A DNA stretch of 64,000 nt from Planctomycetota bacterium (GCA_020638795.1 JACKHW010000003.1:495649-559648); one strand, 5' to 3'. Counted from the stretch's first letter, positions 1-9,251 are shown. The notes: generated by a model not told the origin, from the sequence alone. Made by a program: numbers and translations.

Positions 1-2
1 GC

Positions 3-989
3 GGCATCATCTACAAGGTCGCTGAGACCGAACCCGCCTCCTACCAAACAGGGCTCGAGTATCAGATCCTCGACGATGAGGCGCACGACGGTGCTTCGAC
101 GCAATCCATCGGCTCAGGTGGGCTCTACGCGCTCTACACGCCACACGACAAGCAGCTCTTCGGGGTAGGCTCGTGGAATCGCGCGAAGATCGTCGTCGAT
201 GGCAACCATGTCGAACATTGGCTCAACGGCGCCAGGATCCTCGAGGCCGAGCTCGATTCGGACGACTGGAAGGAGCGCGTCCAAAAGAGCAAGTTCGCGG
301 CATGGAAGCGTTTCGGAACCGTCGCTCGCGGTCACATCGCGTTGCAAGATCACGGCAACGAAGTGGCGTTCCGCAACATCCGCATCCGCGAACTCGCTCC
401 GACGTCGTCACGACAGGGAGAAGCACGCGTACTCTTCGACGGTCGTTCGCTCAACGCGTGGACGTGCTTCCTCAATGACGACGGCAAGCTCGAAGACGTG
501 TGGTCCATCGAGGACGGCATCCTCGTCTGCAAGGGACGCCCGACCGGCTACCTCATGACGAAGGACCAGTTCGACAACTTCATCCTCGAGGTCGAGTGGC
601 GTTGGCCCGAAGGGAAGAACCCTGGCAACAGCGGCGTGCTCGTACGCAAGACCGGGGAGGACAAGACTTGGCCCCGATCGATCGAAGCCCAACTCCAGAG
701 CGGGCAAGCCGGAGACTTCTGGAACATCGGCGAGTTCGGCATGCAGACCGTCGACGGACGACGCAAGGGGCGCAACACCAAGAAGACTCACGGCAACGAG
801 AAAGAGATCGGTGGTTGGAATCGCTACCGAATCACCTGCGACGGCCCGTGGGTTCGTCTCGAAGTCAACGGGCAGGTGCTCAACGAGGCTTGGGGCTGTG
901 AGTCGCATCTCGGCAACGTCTGCCTGCAGTCCGAGGGGGCGGAGATCCACTTCCGTAGCGTGCGCCTGATTCCACTCGACGACGCATGA
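3..989 (+). CDS. Tandem DUF1080 (3-keto-disaccharide hydrolase-like) protein, 5'-truncated by the window edge
   Basis: The open frame runs in from the left edge, so the true start lies outside the window and 328 codons are visible. Two DUF1080-type jellyroll domains can be read. The end of the first contains 'SWNRAKIVVDGNHVEHWLNG'. A complete second one, from about nt 429, contains 'VLFDGRSLNAW', 'NSGVLVR' and 'EFGMQT'. The family is abundant in planctomycetes and includes 3-keto-glycoside hydrolases and carbohydrate-binding proteins, so action on exported glycans is likely, but no substrate can be named. The stop overlaps the next start by 4 bp (ATGA), so the two genes are probably co-translated. 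Family call is confident; the reaction is inference. Confidence 0.85.
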   Translation, partial: GIIYKVAETEPASYQTGLEYQILDDEAHDGASTQSIGSGGLYALYTPHDKQLFGVGSWNRAKIVVDGNHVEHWLNGARILEAELDSDDWKERVQKSKFAAWKRFGTVARGHIALQDHGNEVAFRNIRIRELAPTSSRQGEARVLFDGRSLNAWTCFLNDDGKLEDVWSIEDGILVCKGRPTGYLMTKDQFDNFILEVEWRWPEGKNPGNSGVLVRKTGEDKTWPRSIEAQLQSGQAGDFWNIGEFGMQTVDGRRKGRNTKKTHGNEKEIGGWNRYRITCDGPWVRLEVNGQVLNEAWGCESHLGNVCLQSEGAEIHFRSVRLIPLDDA

Positions 990-2131
990 GTTCGACCATT
1001 ACGAATGCGGCGTTCCTGCTCGTGACGTGGATTGCGACCGCGACGGTTGACGAACCCGCCACACCACGAGCATCTCAAGAACGCAAATCGACGATCGACC
1101 GATATCGGGCCCTGCCCGCTGTAGAGCGATCGGCGATCTCGCGCGGGCTATGTCGAAGGTTGCAGCGTGATTCGGATCCTGACGTGCAACGCATACTCGA
1201 CTACGAGCTGCGCTTCGCCGAACTCGAACTCGCGAGCCCTCCGGTCCCGCACGACGCAGCGATGTGGGCGAAGGGCGTCGCGCCAGCGAGACGCATCGTC
1301 CGCCCCGCGGACTCCGGCTGGAAAGAGGCACGCGAACGGTTCCCCGAAGCCGTCGCACTGAAAGACCTGGAGCGCAACGTCGACTACTCCTGGGGACGAG
1401 GGACCCTCGTCCGAACGGCCAAGGAGCGCATCGACGACGATGCGATTTTCGTGAACATCGCTCGGGGCTACGCACCCGGTAGCCCCGACGCATTCGTGTC
1501 CATCCTGCAGATCCTCGACACAGATCCGCGTGCCAAGGGTGAGAGCGGCGAAAGCGAAACCGAAGTCGTCGATCGAGCGCTCGAGAAGCGACGGCACGTC
1601 GCACGCTGGGCGGAGCACCTCTACGCCGATCTCGATGCGCGCGCATTTGCGGACATCACTCTATGGGACGCGTGGCACGCCAACGATCATCTCGACGTAC
1701 CCGATGTCGACGCGATTCCGTTCGCTGCGCACGTGTACGGCGAGACGTGGAAATCCCCCATCCCGGCGAACAGCGCTCGCACGGCACTCTACGAGCGCAT
1801 CCGCAAGGAGATGAAAGCGTATCGCCAGGCGCGAGAACTCCGCGAAGTCGCTGCCGCGACCTGGCTCACGGCATCACCGCACGTCGAGGGAGACCTCAGC
1901 CGACTCGTCGTTCGTATGCACCAGCTCTGGGCCTCATGCGAGGACGATCCGAAACGGATGGCTGAGCGCCTCGCCGACGTCACCGATCGTGATGCCTTGC
2001 TCGCCGAACTCGACCGCGCGGCCGGGCGCGACGCGAAAGTCTACGAACAGCGCGAAGAGCGCCGCCGCCGCATGGCGCGACTCAGTTCGAAGCTTCGCCT
2101 GATGGCCAAGGATGCACTCGATGGGCGTTGA
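986..2131 (+). CDS. Exported or anchored protein of unknown function (381 aa)
   Basis: I do not recognise the family. The N-terminus has a short hydrophobic stretch ('NAAFLLVTWIATATV') that looks like a signal peptide or anchor. The rest is charged, Arg/Glu-rich and largely helical in appearance, with no cysteine pairs or catalytic signature I can name. The ATG overlaps the stop of the upstream DUF1080 gene (ATGA), so the two form an operon and the product may act with the DUF1080 protein in the envelope. Codon usage matches the neighbours, which supports a real gene. Confidence 0.7.
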   Translation: MSSTITNAAFLLVTWIATATVDEPATPRASQERKSTIDRYRALPAVERSAISRGLCRRLQRDSDPDVQRILDYELRFAELELASPPVPHDAAMWAKGVAPARRIVRPADSGWKEARERFPEAVALKDLERNVDYSWGRGTLVRTAKERIDDDAIFVNIARGYAPGSPDAFVSILQILDTDPRAKGESGESETEVVDRALEKRRHVARWAEHLYADLDARAFADITLWDAWHANDHLDVPDVDAIPFAAHVYGETWKSPIPANSARTALYERIRKEMKAYRQARELREVAAATWLTASPHVEGDLSRLVVRMHQLWASCEDDPKRMAERLADVTDRDALLAELDRAAGRDAKVYEQREERRRRMARLSSKLRLMAKDALDGR

Positions 2132-2225
2132 TTCCGCGCTGCGATCGAACGATCGCACCCGTGCCTTCGAGTCGTACGTTTGAGCACTGCGGCACGGTTC
2201 CACTTCGACTATCCTCGACGATCCC

Positions 2226-5200
2226 ATGGGGAACGATCCCGCCACGAACCGCGCAATAGACCGAGCCCCGAACCGACGAGCGGACGAAGAAGTCTTGTTG
2301 CTCCGTTTCCTCGAGGGTGGAGACAACGCGGCCCTGGGCTCCTTGTTCGAGCGTCATCGGAACGACGTCGAACGGATCGCTCACAGCTACTCTCTCAACG
2401 CGTCTGACGTCGAAGACATCACGCAAAACACGTTTCTGCGCGCGCTCCTCGATGCGTCGACGTGCCGCGCGGCGCCATCATTCGTCCATTGGATCACGAC
2501 GCTCGCGCGCAGCGAGGGCGAGACGCACCGTCGATCGACTTCGGTTCGCGAGGAGACCGGCGGGGACGATTTGCATCTCGCACGCGTTCCCAGTGTGCTC
2601 GAGCGTGCAGGAAGTTCGGACCAGGTGCGCATCCTCGGCAAGGCGATCGCCGCGCTTCCCGAGCCGTATCGAAGTGTCATGCACATGCGCTTCGAAAGTT
2701 CGCGTTCGACGGCTCAGATCGCGAGTGAACTCGGACGACCTCAAGAGACGGTTCGCAAGCAGATCTATCGCGGCGTCGAACTGCTACGAAGCGCGATCCC
2801 ACGTGGGCTCTTGGCTGGCCTTCTGCTCTGTGTCGGGACGCGCCGCGCAACGGCAGCCATGACGATGGATGCCGCGCGTCGACTCCTGACTCGAGGAGGG
2901 CGATTCACTTCACGGCCGTCGAAGCGCTGGTCCGCTGCCACGGGCGTGCTGGTACTCGCCCTCTTGGCAACGCTCACGGTTCGTCTGATGCGATCCAACA
3001 CCGAGTTCGCGAACCCGAGTCTCGAGCAGCGAGTCTCCGAGCGAGGACCGACCCCGGGCACCGTCGCGACGGAGAGGGTCGCGGAATCGGACATGGCAAG
3101 GCGCGCCGGGCCGGCTCGAACAGAAGCCACCACCGTCGAGCCGCTCGTCGTCCACGTGCGCCTCCCCGACGGTCACCTGGTGAGCAACCTGCCGCTCTCG
3201 GTCTTCCCCGTGACGGACGAACCGTTGCGTGTCGATATCGAACGGAGCCTCGACAGCAAGACCTGGGCGCAAGTCGAGACCGATGGTTCGGGGGATGCGC
3301 GCGTCGAGCCGTGGGAGCACGGTCGACGAGCCATCGCGGTGCCTGGTCTGCTACCTCGACTCCTCGTCGAAGGGAGCGAAGATCGCCGAGAGTTCACGTT
3401 GACGGTCGAACACGACCTCCTCGTTCAAGGTGTCGTCGTCGATACCCACGATCTGCCGATCGAAGGCGCCCGCATTCTCGTCTCGGGAAGCGGCGGCGAA
3501 CTGGATCCCGGGTCCGAGGTCACGACGAGCGCCGCCGACGGGACGTTCAGCGCACGAGTGGTCTGTAGCACGGCAACTCTGTGGGCCGTGACGCCGACCG
3601 GAGATACGAGCTTCGCACGACGAGTCGACGGCCCGCCTTCGCCATCGAGTTCGATCCGCTTGCGCGTTCCACAGCAGGATCGCACGCTGAGCATTCGCGT
3701 GATCGACGAAGCCGGCTCGGCGATCGACGATGCGACGATCGCTTGGGTGCCCGAGTCCGTCGTTCACGCGCAGCGCGACTCGCTCTGCGTCCCCAAGAGC
3801 GCCCAGAAACTCGGAAATGGAGAGTATCGACTCGCGCGCGTCCCGCAGCAGGATGCGTTGGTTCATGTGTTCGCCGATGGATTCGCGACGACTTCGCTGA
3901 TCGCATCCCAGGACGCGATGCACCTACAAGCCACCCTCTCGCGCGGGGACACCGTTCGCGGTGTGGTACGTGACGACCACGGCCAGCCCGTTTCGGGCAT
4001 TCGCGTCATCGCGCGTCCTGCTCCGCTCGCTCCCGGCTTCGGGGATTGTGGCTTTCGTGTGAGGAGCATCCTCACGGACGCGAACGGGGCGTTCGAGCTG
4101 GCATCGCTGGCACGTGCGACGAGTGCACTGTTCGCGATCGGGCGTATCGGAAACGCGTCCTACCGCGGACGCGCCACGGTCGCGCTCCCCGCAGCGGGTA
4201 CCGTGGACATCACGGTGACCGCCGTCGCGGCCTTGACGGGACACTTGCACGATCCCGACGGCAATCCTCTCGCCGGTTGGACGATCGAAGCGACGGCAGC
4301 GAGTGGTGCGAGCCGTGGCTTCCGCAAGTTCTGGCGACAGTCCGTCGTGACGAGTGGTGACGGCAGTTTCGCGGTCAACTTGCGCTGCGGTACGTCGCAA
4401 GTTCTCGGCGTGTTTCGACCCGATTCGCTGACGTGGCCGATCCTCGTCGACACATGCGACGCACGGTGCGCCGAGGACATACGACTGCACGTACCATGGC
4501 CGAAATTCTCGACGATCTCGGGACGTATCGCACTGAAGGATGGGAGCGATGCGAGCACGGTTCGCGCACGCTTGTTGCGTCGAGATTGGCCGACCGAATG
4601 CAATGTCACAGTCAACGCGGCGGGACGTTGGCATCTCGACGACGTCCCGGCTGGACACTACCACCTCGAGTTCTCCCACGCGTCGTTCGGCCACGTTCGG
4701 AGTGCGACGTTCGAAGTCTTCGGCTCGGGCCATGAGGAAGCACCGACGATCGCAGTCGAGTCTCCTGCGAGTCTCCGACTCGAATACGAGGCTCGAGGTG
4801 GTGAGCACGTCCTTGCGAGTCTCTTCCGCCAAAACGGCGATTTCATCTTGCGCCGCTCGTTGTCTCGCGAAGACGGAACCCTCCTGCTCGACAACATCGC
4901 ACCCGGGGACTATCGCGTCTTCGTGGCATCGTCGCGTGGCGTTGCCGAGCGACACGAAGTGACTCTCGAACAGGGATCGTTGCGTCGCATCGCTTGCACA
5001 CTCGCGAGCGGAACGATCGTGCGCACCGAGATCCTGGTGGGCGGCGTCCTCAACAAGCTCAAGCGCGCTGGCCCGGTCGAGCTGCGATTCCGCGACTCGA
5101 AAGGTGATGTCGTGTTCGAAGAGATGCGCGTTCCCGACGATCGCAGCCGTGTCCGGCTGCAAATCGGTCTCACTCCCGGCGACTACACGATCGAAGCTCT

Positions 5201-5279
5201 CTGCTTCGACGGTCGCGGTGCAGTTCGCGCGTTCAGCCTCGGGAACGAGGACCACTTGATCCGACTCGCGTTGCAGTAG
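2226..5279 (+). CDS. ECF-type sigma factor fused to a transmembrane segment and carboxypeptidase-regulatory-like repeats (1017 aa)
   Basis: Residues about 15-95 match sigma-70 region 2 ('LGSLFERHRNDVERIAHSY', 'VEDITQNTFLRALL'). Residues about 138-190 match region 4 ('AALPEPYRSVMHMRF', 'SELGRPQETVRKQIYRGVEL'). A hydrophobic stretch at about 237-255 ('TGVLVLALLATLTVRLM') follows, with a weaker one at about 194-206. The remaining roughly 760 residues hold beta-sandwich repeats of CarboxypepD_reg type, for example 'VQGVVVDTHDLPIEGARI', 'VRGVVRDDHGQPVSGIRV' and 'LTGHLHDPDGNPLAGWTI'. If the hydrophobic segment spans the membrane, the sigma part faces the cytoplasm and the repeats face outside. ECF factors with C-terminal extensions are known in planctomycetes. 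One uninterrupted frame argues against an annotation artefact. No anti-sigma gene lies beside it. Confidence 0.85.
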   Translation: MGNDPATNRAIDRAPNRRADEEVLLLRFLEGGDNAALGSLFERHRNDVERIAHSYSLNASDVEDITQNTFLRALLDASTCRAAPSFVHWITTLARSEGETHRRSTSVREETGGDDLHLARVPSVLERAGSSDQVRILGKAIAALPEPYRSVMHMRFESSRSTAQIASELGRPQETVRKQIYRGVELLRSAIPRGLLAGLLLCVGTRRATAAMTMDAARRLLTRGGRFTSRPSKRWSAATGVLVLALLATLTVRLMRSNTEFANPSLEQRVSERGPTPGTVATERVAESDMARRAGPARTEATTVEPLVVHVRLPDGHLVSNLPLSVFPVTDEPLRVDIERSLDSKTWAQVETDGSGDARVEPWEHGRRAIAVPGLLPRLLVEGSEDRREFTLTVEHDLLVQGVVVDTHDLPIEGARILVSGSGGELDPGSEVTTSAADGTFSARVVCSTATLWAVTPTGDTSFARRVDGPPSPSSSIRLRVPQQDRTLSIRVIDEAGSAIDDATIAWVPESVVHAQRDSLCVPKSAQKLGNGEYRLARVPQQDALVHVFADGFATTSLIASQDAMHLQATLSRGDTVRGVVRDDHGQPVSGIRVIARPAPLAPGFGDCGFRVRSILTDANGAFELASLARATSALFAIGRIGNASYRGRATVALPAAGTVDITVTAVAALTGHLHDPDGNPLAGWTIEATAASGASRGFRKFWRQSVVTSGDGSFAVNLRCGTSQVLGVFRPDSLTWPILVDTCDARCAEDIRLHVPWPKFSTISGRIALKDGSDASTVRARLLRRDWPTECNVTVNAAGRWHLDDVPAGHYHLEFSHASFGHVRSATFEVFGSGHEEAPTIAVESPASLRLEYEARGGEHVLASLFRQNGDFILRRSLSREDGTLLLDNIAPGDYRVFVASSRGVAERHEVTLEQGSLRRIACTLASGTIVRTEILVGGVLNKLKRAGPVELRFRDSKGDVVFEEMRVPDDRSRVRLQIGLTPGDYTIEALCFDGRGAVRAFSLGNEDHLIRLALQ

Positions 5280-5611
5280 CGCGAACGCCCTCGCGAAGGA
5301 AAAGTGCCGCGGAGACCCCGGGGGAGGGAGGAGGAGGGGATCGATTCGAGGCCCCCGCGACGGTCGCTCACGGGTGCGAGCGACACCGGTCTTGAGCAAC
5401 CCGAATGCCAAGACTCCATCCGTCGACTCACGAATTCCGCGCATGGAACGATTCGTGCGATGGCAGCGCCCACCGCACGAATCGAATGGACCCTCGAACC
5501 ATCACGCGAGACAACGGTGTCGCTTCGCGTTCGTTGCCGACGCCCCACGATGCCGTTGAAGCAACGCAACGAGCGTTGCTCACGTCCAACGTCCGCTGCG
5601 GGACCGTTCGG
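5280..5611. other. Convergent intergenic region without a supportable gene
   Basis: These 332 bases lie between two converging genes. They contain a G-rich tract at 5320-5339 and a small imperfect hairpin near 5560-5580, but no clear terminator with a T-run, no tRNA-like fold and no convincing reading frame. Confidence 0.5.
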
Positions 5612-6781
5612 TCAGCCCTCGCGCCGCCGCGTGAACACCTCGACGTGGCCGTCACGGCGTCGACGCCGGAATCCGAGCAAGTGGAAGAAGTTGACGCTCA
5701 GATTCTCGAACGCTCGGCCGTAGCGACCGACGTAGGCATCGGGGATGGATGGGTGACGGGAGATCCCCGGCAGGAGCGGCAACAAGCGCGACATGCGCAT
5801 GCGACGCAGGACCGCCGACAGGCTCAGCCAGAACCGCCGCACACGACGAGCGATGAAGAAGCCGTCGCTCCCTTGACCCTGATAGAGCGGCAGCAACATG
5901 CGGCCGCGCTCGGTCGCGCGGACTTCGGCGCCGTTCTTCATCGCGAGGAGCTGCCCCTTTTCGACGGGATCGAACCCGGAAAAGCCAGGCTCCATACGGA
6001 ACAGGTCCGTCGGTTCGAGCACTTCGCGGTGCCGGATCTCGAGCACTCGCGCGATGCCGCGCGCTGCCGAGGTGAGTTGTCGTTCGTGTTCCGCGTAGTC
6101 CGGCACTTCGTCCTCGGTCAGACACTCGGCAGCGACGAGCGAGAGCCAGACCGCGGCTTCGAGATTCTTGGCCGTCTCTTCATCGTCGTGCCGTCCGCCT
6201 TCGATCGCGAGCGCGACACGCCCTGTCTCGTAGAGCCAATCGAGCAAGGCGCCATCGATGGTCTCCTCGAGTCCGAGGATGACGGGCAAGGGCAGTGCGA
6301 ACGCGATCTTCCGATTCCTCAGCGTGTCGCCCATGCAAACGAACGGCGCGCCATCACCGGAACTCGAATGCAGATCCAAGAGGGCGAACCGCCCATCCGA
6401 ACGCTCGATCGCCTTCTCGATCTCGGCAAGGAGTTCGCGTTGTTCTGACTGCTCGAGCGTGTCGAGCATCGGTTCTCGGGACCGCAGGTCCGCGACCGAG
6501 CGCGGCGTCCACAACCGATTCAGGTCTTGATCTCGGTAGCGGACCTTCCGCTCGAGTGCTCCGAGATTGCCCGCGAAGACGAGGAAGGACCCGCGAAGCG
6601 GTAAGCCGGACTGGGTCAGCTTGCGCAACACGTTCCGCCCGGCAATCAGCCCCGCAGGTTCGTTGCCATGGATCCCACCGGTAACGACGAAGGTGGTGCC
6701 GTCACGACCCGTGTCGTAGGTGCCGATCACGCGCGGCATGCGTTGTTCTCGCGGAGCGCCGGTCATCATCGTCGCCGCCAT
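5612..6781 (-). CDS. Succinylglutamate desuccinylase/aspartoacylase-family zinc hydrolase (389 aa)
   Basis: The AstE/AspA family of zinc carboxypeptidase-like hydrolases is recognised by 'GGIHGNEPAG' (H38 and E41, zinc ligands), 'RDQDLNRLW' and 'LLDLHSSSGDG' (third ligand His). The family removes N-acyl groups or cleaves amide bonds next to a carboxylate; the substrate here is unknown. I start at the ATG at 6781, ten bases after the stop of the upstream ligase gene and preceded by a GGGAAGAG-like ribosome site. A longer frame begins inside the ligase gene. The tight pairing with a GCS2-type amide-forming enzyme suggests that one makes and the other breaks a related gamma-glutamyl or amide bond, which is inference. 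Confidence 0.85.
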   Translation of the reverse strand: MAATMMTGAPREQRMPRVIGTYDTGRDGTTFVVTGGIHGNEPAGLIAGRNVLRKLTQSGLPLRGSFLVFAGNLGALERKVRYRDQDLNRLWTPRSVADLRSREPMLDTLEQSEQRELLAEIEKAIERSDGRFALLDLHSSSGDGAPFVCMGDTLRNRKIAFALPLPVILGLEETIDGALLDWLYETGRVALAIEGGRHDDEETAKNLEAAVWLSLVAAECLTEDEVPDYAEHERQLTSAARGIARVLEIRHREVLEPTDLFRMEPGFSGFDPVEKGQLLAMKNGAEVRATERGRMLLPLYQGQGSDGFFIARRVRRFWLSLSAVLRRMRMSRLLPLLPGISRHPSIPDAYVGRYGRAFENLSVNFFHLLGFRRRRRDGHVEVFTRRREG

Positions 6782-6791
6782 GGCTCTTCCC

Positions 6792-8711
6792 TCAGGCGTC
6801 GCGTATTTCTCGGAGTTGTTGCTCGAAGACCTTGACGGCAGCATCGAGGAAGTCGCTCGCCGTCACGAGCCCGACGAGTTTGCCTTCGTCGACGACCGGG
6901 AGACACCCCACTCCGCGATCGCGCATGAGTCGTATGGCTTCGAGGCTCGGTGTTTCTGGAGTCACGGTCAGCGGATCTCGTTTCATGATTTCTGCGACGA
7001 CGATCGTCTTGTCCTTGTCCATGCCGCGGCCAATCAACCGCAGCAAGCTCCGGTGGGACACCAGACCAACGAGGTTGCCCTCGCCGTCCTCGACCGGCAC
7101 GTGCCGGATGTGCTCCCAGTCCATCATCGCAGCCGCGAAGTCCACGAGGTCGTTGGGACGAACGGTGAACAGTTCGGTCTTCATGAACTGCCCGACCGAG
7201 CGGAACCCCTCGCGCCAGTCGGTGGCTTCGTCCGACTCGACGAGCGACCACTCGTGGATCGGCTTCCCCGTCAGTTGCCGGGAAAGCATGCCCGACGTCA
7301 ACGTGCGGCAACGCTCCTCGACGGACGTGCCGTCGTCGAGCGCCTCGAAGCTGGCCATGCTCCACGCAGCGCCTGTCTGGCCGCTGGCGACACGTGCTTC
7401 GAGCACACCCAGGTAACGATCGACGTCCCCCATGTCGAGGCCGGCATGCTGCAGGCCCTCTCTCGCAATCGGCAAGAGCGACTTGAGGATCAGGTCGCGC
7501 GCCGTGACTTCTTCTCCACCGAACCACGTGAACTGTGCCTTGAGTCCGTGACGCGCGGCAGCCAAGAAGTTGTCCTTGACGTGCGTGAAGCGGAGATGGT
7601 CGCGAATGTCGCGCGTCCGCTCGGCGAAGCCGGCCATCAGACCGAAGAAGAACGCCGCGTTGGCGACCTCGTCGATGACGGTCGGACCGGCAGGTAGCAC
7701 GCGATTTTCGATACGCAGATGCGCGATTCCGTTCTGCACGCCGTAACACGCGCGATTCCAACGATAGACCGTGCCGTTGTGCAGGCGCAGCGCAGGCAGA
7801 CTCGGCGCGCGCCCCGCATCGACGGCCGCGAGCGAATCCTCGTCCTCGGGCGCCGCGAGCACGATGCGGAACCGAGCGATGTCCTCCTTGAAGATCTCGA
7901 CGACGGACTCCTTGACCCAGTCGTCGCCGAAATGCACGCGCGGACGCGCGCCTCGCTGCATCTCGTGCTTCGCCCTCGTGTCGACCGAGTGTTGGAACAC
8001 GCCGATACGCGTTTCCTTCCACAACCGGCGACCGAGGAGGATCGGTGAGTTGACGGCCGCCGCGAGCACGGGGCCCGTCACGGCCTGCGCGAGGTTGTAG
8101 AGCCGTGCGAACTCGGCCGCACCGACCTGGAAGTGGACCTGGAAGCTCGTGTTGCAGGCTTCGAGCATCACGTTGTCGTGGTGCACGTCGATCTCGTCGA
8201 GACCCTTGAGCCGCAGGTGGAAATCGCCGCCACGCAGGAGCGTCAGCGCTCGGTTGAGAGCGTAGTAGCGTGGGTTGGGGACCATGCTCGCGAGCGTCAG
8301 ATCGGTCTTGCGGATCGTTGGCAGGATGCCGGTCAGGAGGACGTTGCTCGCGAACTCGCTCGCGACGCTCCGCGCTTTTTCGATCAGACGCTCGAGGTCG
8401 GCTTCGATCTTGCGCAGACAGTCCCCCCCGAACGCGTGGGGATCGAGATTCGCCTCGAGGTTGAAGCGCCCGAGTTCGGTCGTGAAGGCCGGGTCCTTCA
8501 GCCGATCGAGCATGTCGACCGCGATCGGGGCGGGACGCGCCGCTTTCGTGACGAGAAACATCTCCTGCTCGGCACCGATGCGCCGAATCCCCGACTCGAT
8601 GCGGTCTTCCTCGAGCATCTGCTCGAGCGCCCGCACGTCGGTCAGGAGCGCGCGCATCGTGCGCTGCTGGAGCTCGTCGTCGAGATCCGTGGTTACGTCG
8701 TGTTCGCCCAT
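6792..8711 (-). CDS. GCS2-family carboxylate-amine ligase (glutamate-cysteine ligase-like) with C-terminal CBS pair (639 aa)
   Basis: The first 480 or so residues carry the GCS2 pattern: 'GAEQEMFLV', 'ELGRFNLEANLDP', 'EACNTSFQVHFQV' and 'WNRACYG' with 'LRIENRVLPAGPT'. This family (YbdK-like, glutamine-synthetase-related fold) joins glutamate or a related acid to an amine such as cysteine with ATP. Two CBS motifs follow at about 507-560 ('VGQFMKTELFTVRP', 'HVPVEDGEGNLVGLVSH') and 571-625 ('VAEIMKRDPLTVTP', 'LPVVDEGKLVGLVT'), usually adenine-nucleotide sensors, so activity is probably energy-controlled. The ATG at 8711 gives a normal N-terminus. An upstream GTG at 8786 would add an Arg/Ala-rich stretch and seems less likely. 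The gene lies between the cupin and the AstE-like genes. Confidence 0.85.
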   Translation of the reverse strand: MGEHDVTTDLDDELQQRTMRALLTDVRALEQMLEEDRIESGIRRIGAEQEMFLVTKAARPAPIAVDMLDRLKDPAFTTELGRFNLEANLDPHAFGGDCLRKIEADLERLIEKARSVASEFASNVLLTGILPTIRKTDLTLASMVPNPRYYALNRALTLLRGGDFHLRLKGLDEIDVHHDNVMLEACNTSFQVHFQVGAAEFARLYNLAQAVTGPVLAAAVNSPILLGRRLWKETRIGVFQHSVDTRAKHEMQRGARPRVHFGDDWVKESVVEIFKEDIARFRIVLAAPEDEDSLAAVDAGRAPSLPALRLHNGTVYRWNRACYGVQNGIAHLRIENRVLPAGPTVIDEVANAAFFFGLMAGFAERTRDIRDHLRFTHVKDNFLAAARHGLKAQFTWFGGEEVTARDLILKSLLPIAREGLQHAGLDMGDVDRYLGVLEARVASGQTGAAWSMASFEALDDGTSVEERCRTLTSGMLSRQLTGKPIHEWSLVESDEATDWREGFRSVGQFMKTELFTVRPNDLVDFAAAMMDWEHIRHVPVEDGEGNLVGLVSHRSLLRLIGRGMDKDKTIVVAEIMKRDPLTVTPETPSLEAIRLMRDRGVGCLPVVDEGKLVGLVTASDFLDAAVKVFEQQLREIRDA

Positions 8712-8782
8712 GACTCGCGCGAGGATAGCAGCCGCCGCGCGGAAACACCGCAGAAACAGCTCGGCAGGCGCGGACGCCCGCT

Positions 8783-8833
8783 TCACCCCTTCGAGTGACT
8801 CACCCCTTCGAGTCGCTCACCCCTCCGAGTCAC
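8783..8833. repeat. Three tandem 17-bp units at the end of the cupin gene
   Basis: Units at 8783-8799, 8800-8816 and 8817-8833 follow the consensus TCACCCCTTCGAGTSRC with one to three differences. The third unit encodes the last cupin codons including its stop, so the other two look like downstream copies made by slippage or unequal exchange. They sit in the spacer before the GCS2 gene. Confidence 0.85.
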
Positions 8834-9164
8834 CGAAGAGTTCGATGCCCTCGCGCGCGATCGCGAAGAAGACGCATGAACCCCCGTCCTCGGGGCAATA
8901 GGGACGGTGCGCCGTCCCGGCCTCGTAGCGCACGAACGAGCCCGCCTCGTGACAGCCGGATTCGTCCGCGTAGGCGCCGCGTAGTACGAGGAGTTCTTCG
9001 CTTCCGGTGTGCCGGTGGCCAGGGTAGCGGCTGCCGGGTTCCATGCGGATGAGGACCGCGGCGTAGCCCGTCGCGCGGTCCGATTCCAAGAAGTGGATCG
9101 CGATCCCGGGGACGCGCGTCTCTCGGAAGGGCACGGAATCGAGGTCGAACATCTCGGCGAGCAT
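8817..9164 (-). CDS. Small cupin-domain protein (115 aa)
   Basis: A single cupin fold is indicated by the first metal motif 'PGHRHTGSEELLVLRG' (H50, H52, E56/E57) and the second half 'AGSFVRYEAGTAHRPYC'. This resembles the ChrR-type cupin of anti-sigma factors and small metal-binding cupins. A zinc-binding anti-sigma N-terminus is absent, so I call it only a metal-binding cupin. A longer frame upstream is antisense to the divergent gene; the ATG at 9164 has a G-rich ribosome site (GGCGGGGG). It is the first gene of the cupin-GCS2-AstE unit, with a 105-bp spacer that contains the 17-bp repeats. Confidence 0.8.
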   Translation of the reverse strand: MLAEMFDLDSVPFRETRVPGIAIHFLESDRATGYAAVLIRMEPGSRYPGHRHTGSEELLVLRGAYADESGCHEAGSFVRYEAGTAHRPYCPEDGGSCVFFAIAREGIELFGDSEG

Positions 9165-9251
9165 ATCCCCCGCCGATCGGTCGACTTGAGATCGGGACGC
9201 AGATTCCGTACCCTCTTCGGCCTTATTCCGCGCTCGGGAGGCGCGGCGCGA

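Noticed and set aside
5320..5339. G-rich tract as a G-quadruplex
   Set aside because: Only some of the G runs reach three, and such tracts arise by chance at this GC content. There is no conserved context to support a role.
3924..5444. Long open frame on the minus strand under the sigma-factor fusion
   Set aside because: High GC keeps antisense frames open. The protein is charge-rich with no motif, while the plus strand has clear sigma and carboxypeptidase-regulatory-like domains.
8783..8834. Cupin TGA stop considered as a selenocysteine codon because the genome has tRNA-Sec
   Set aside because: The cupin domain is complete, readthrough meets only the 17-bp repeats with further stops, and no SECIS-like hairpin is evident.
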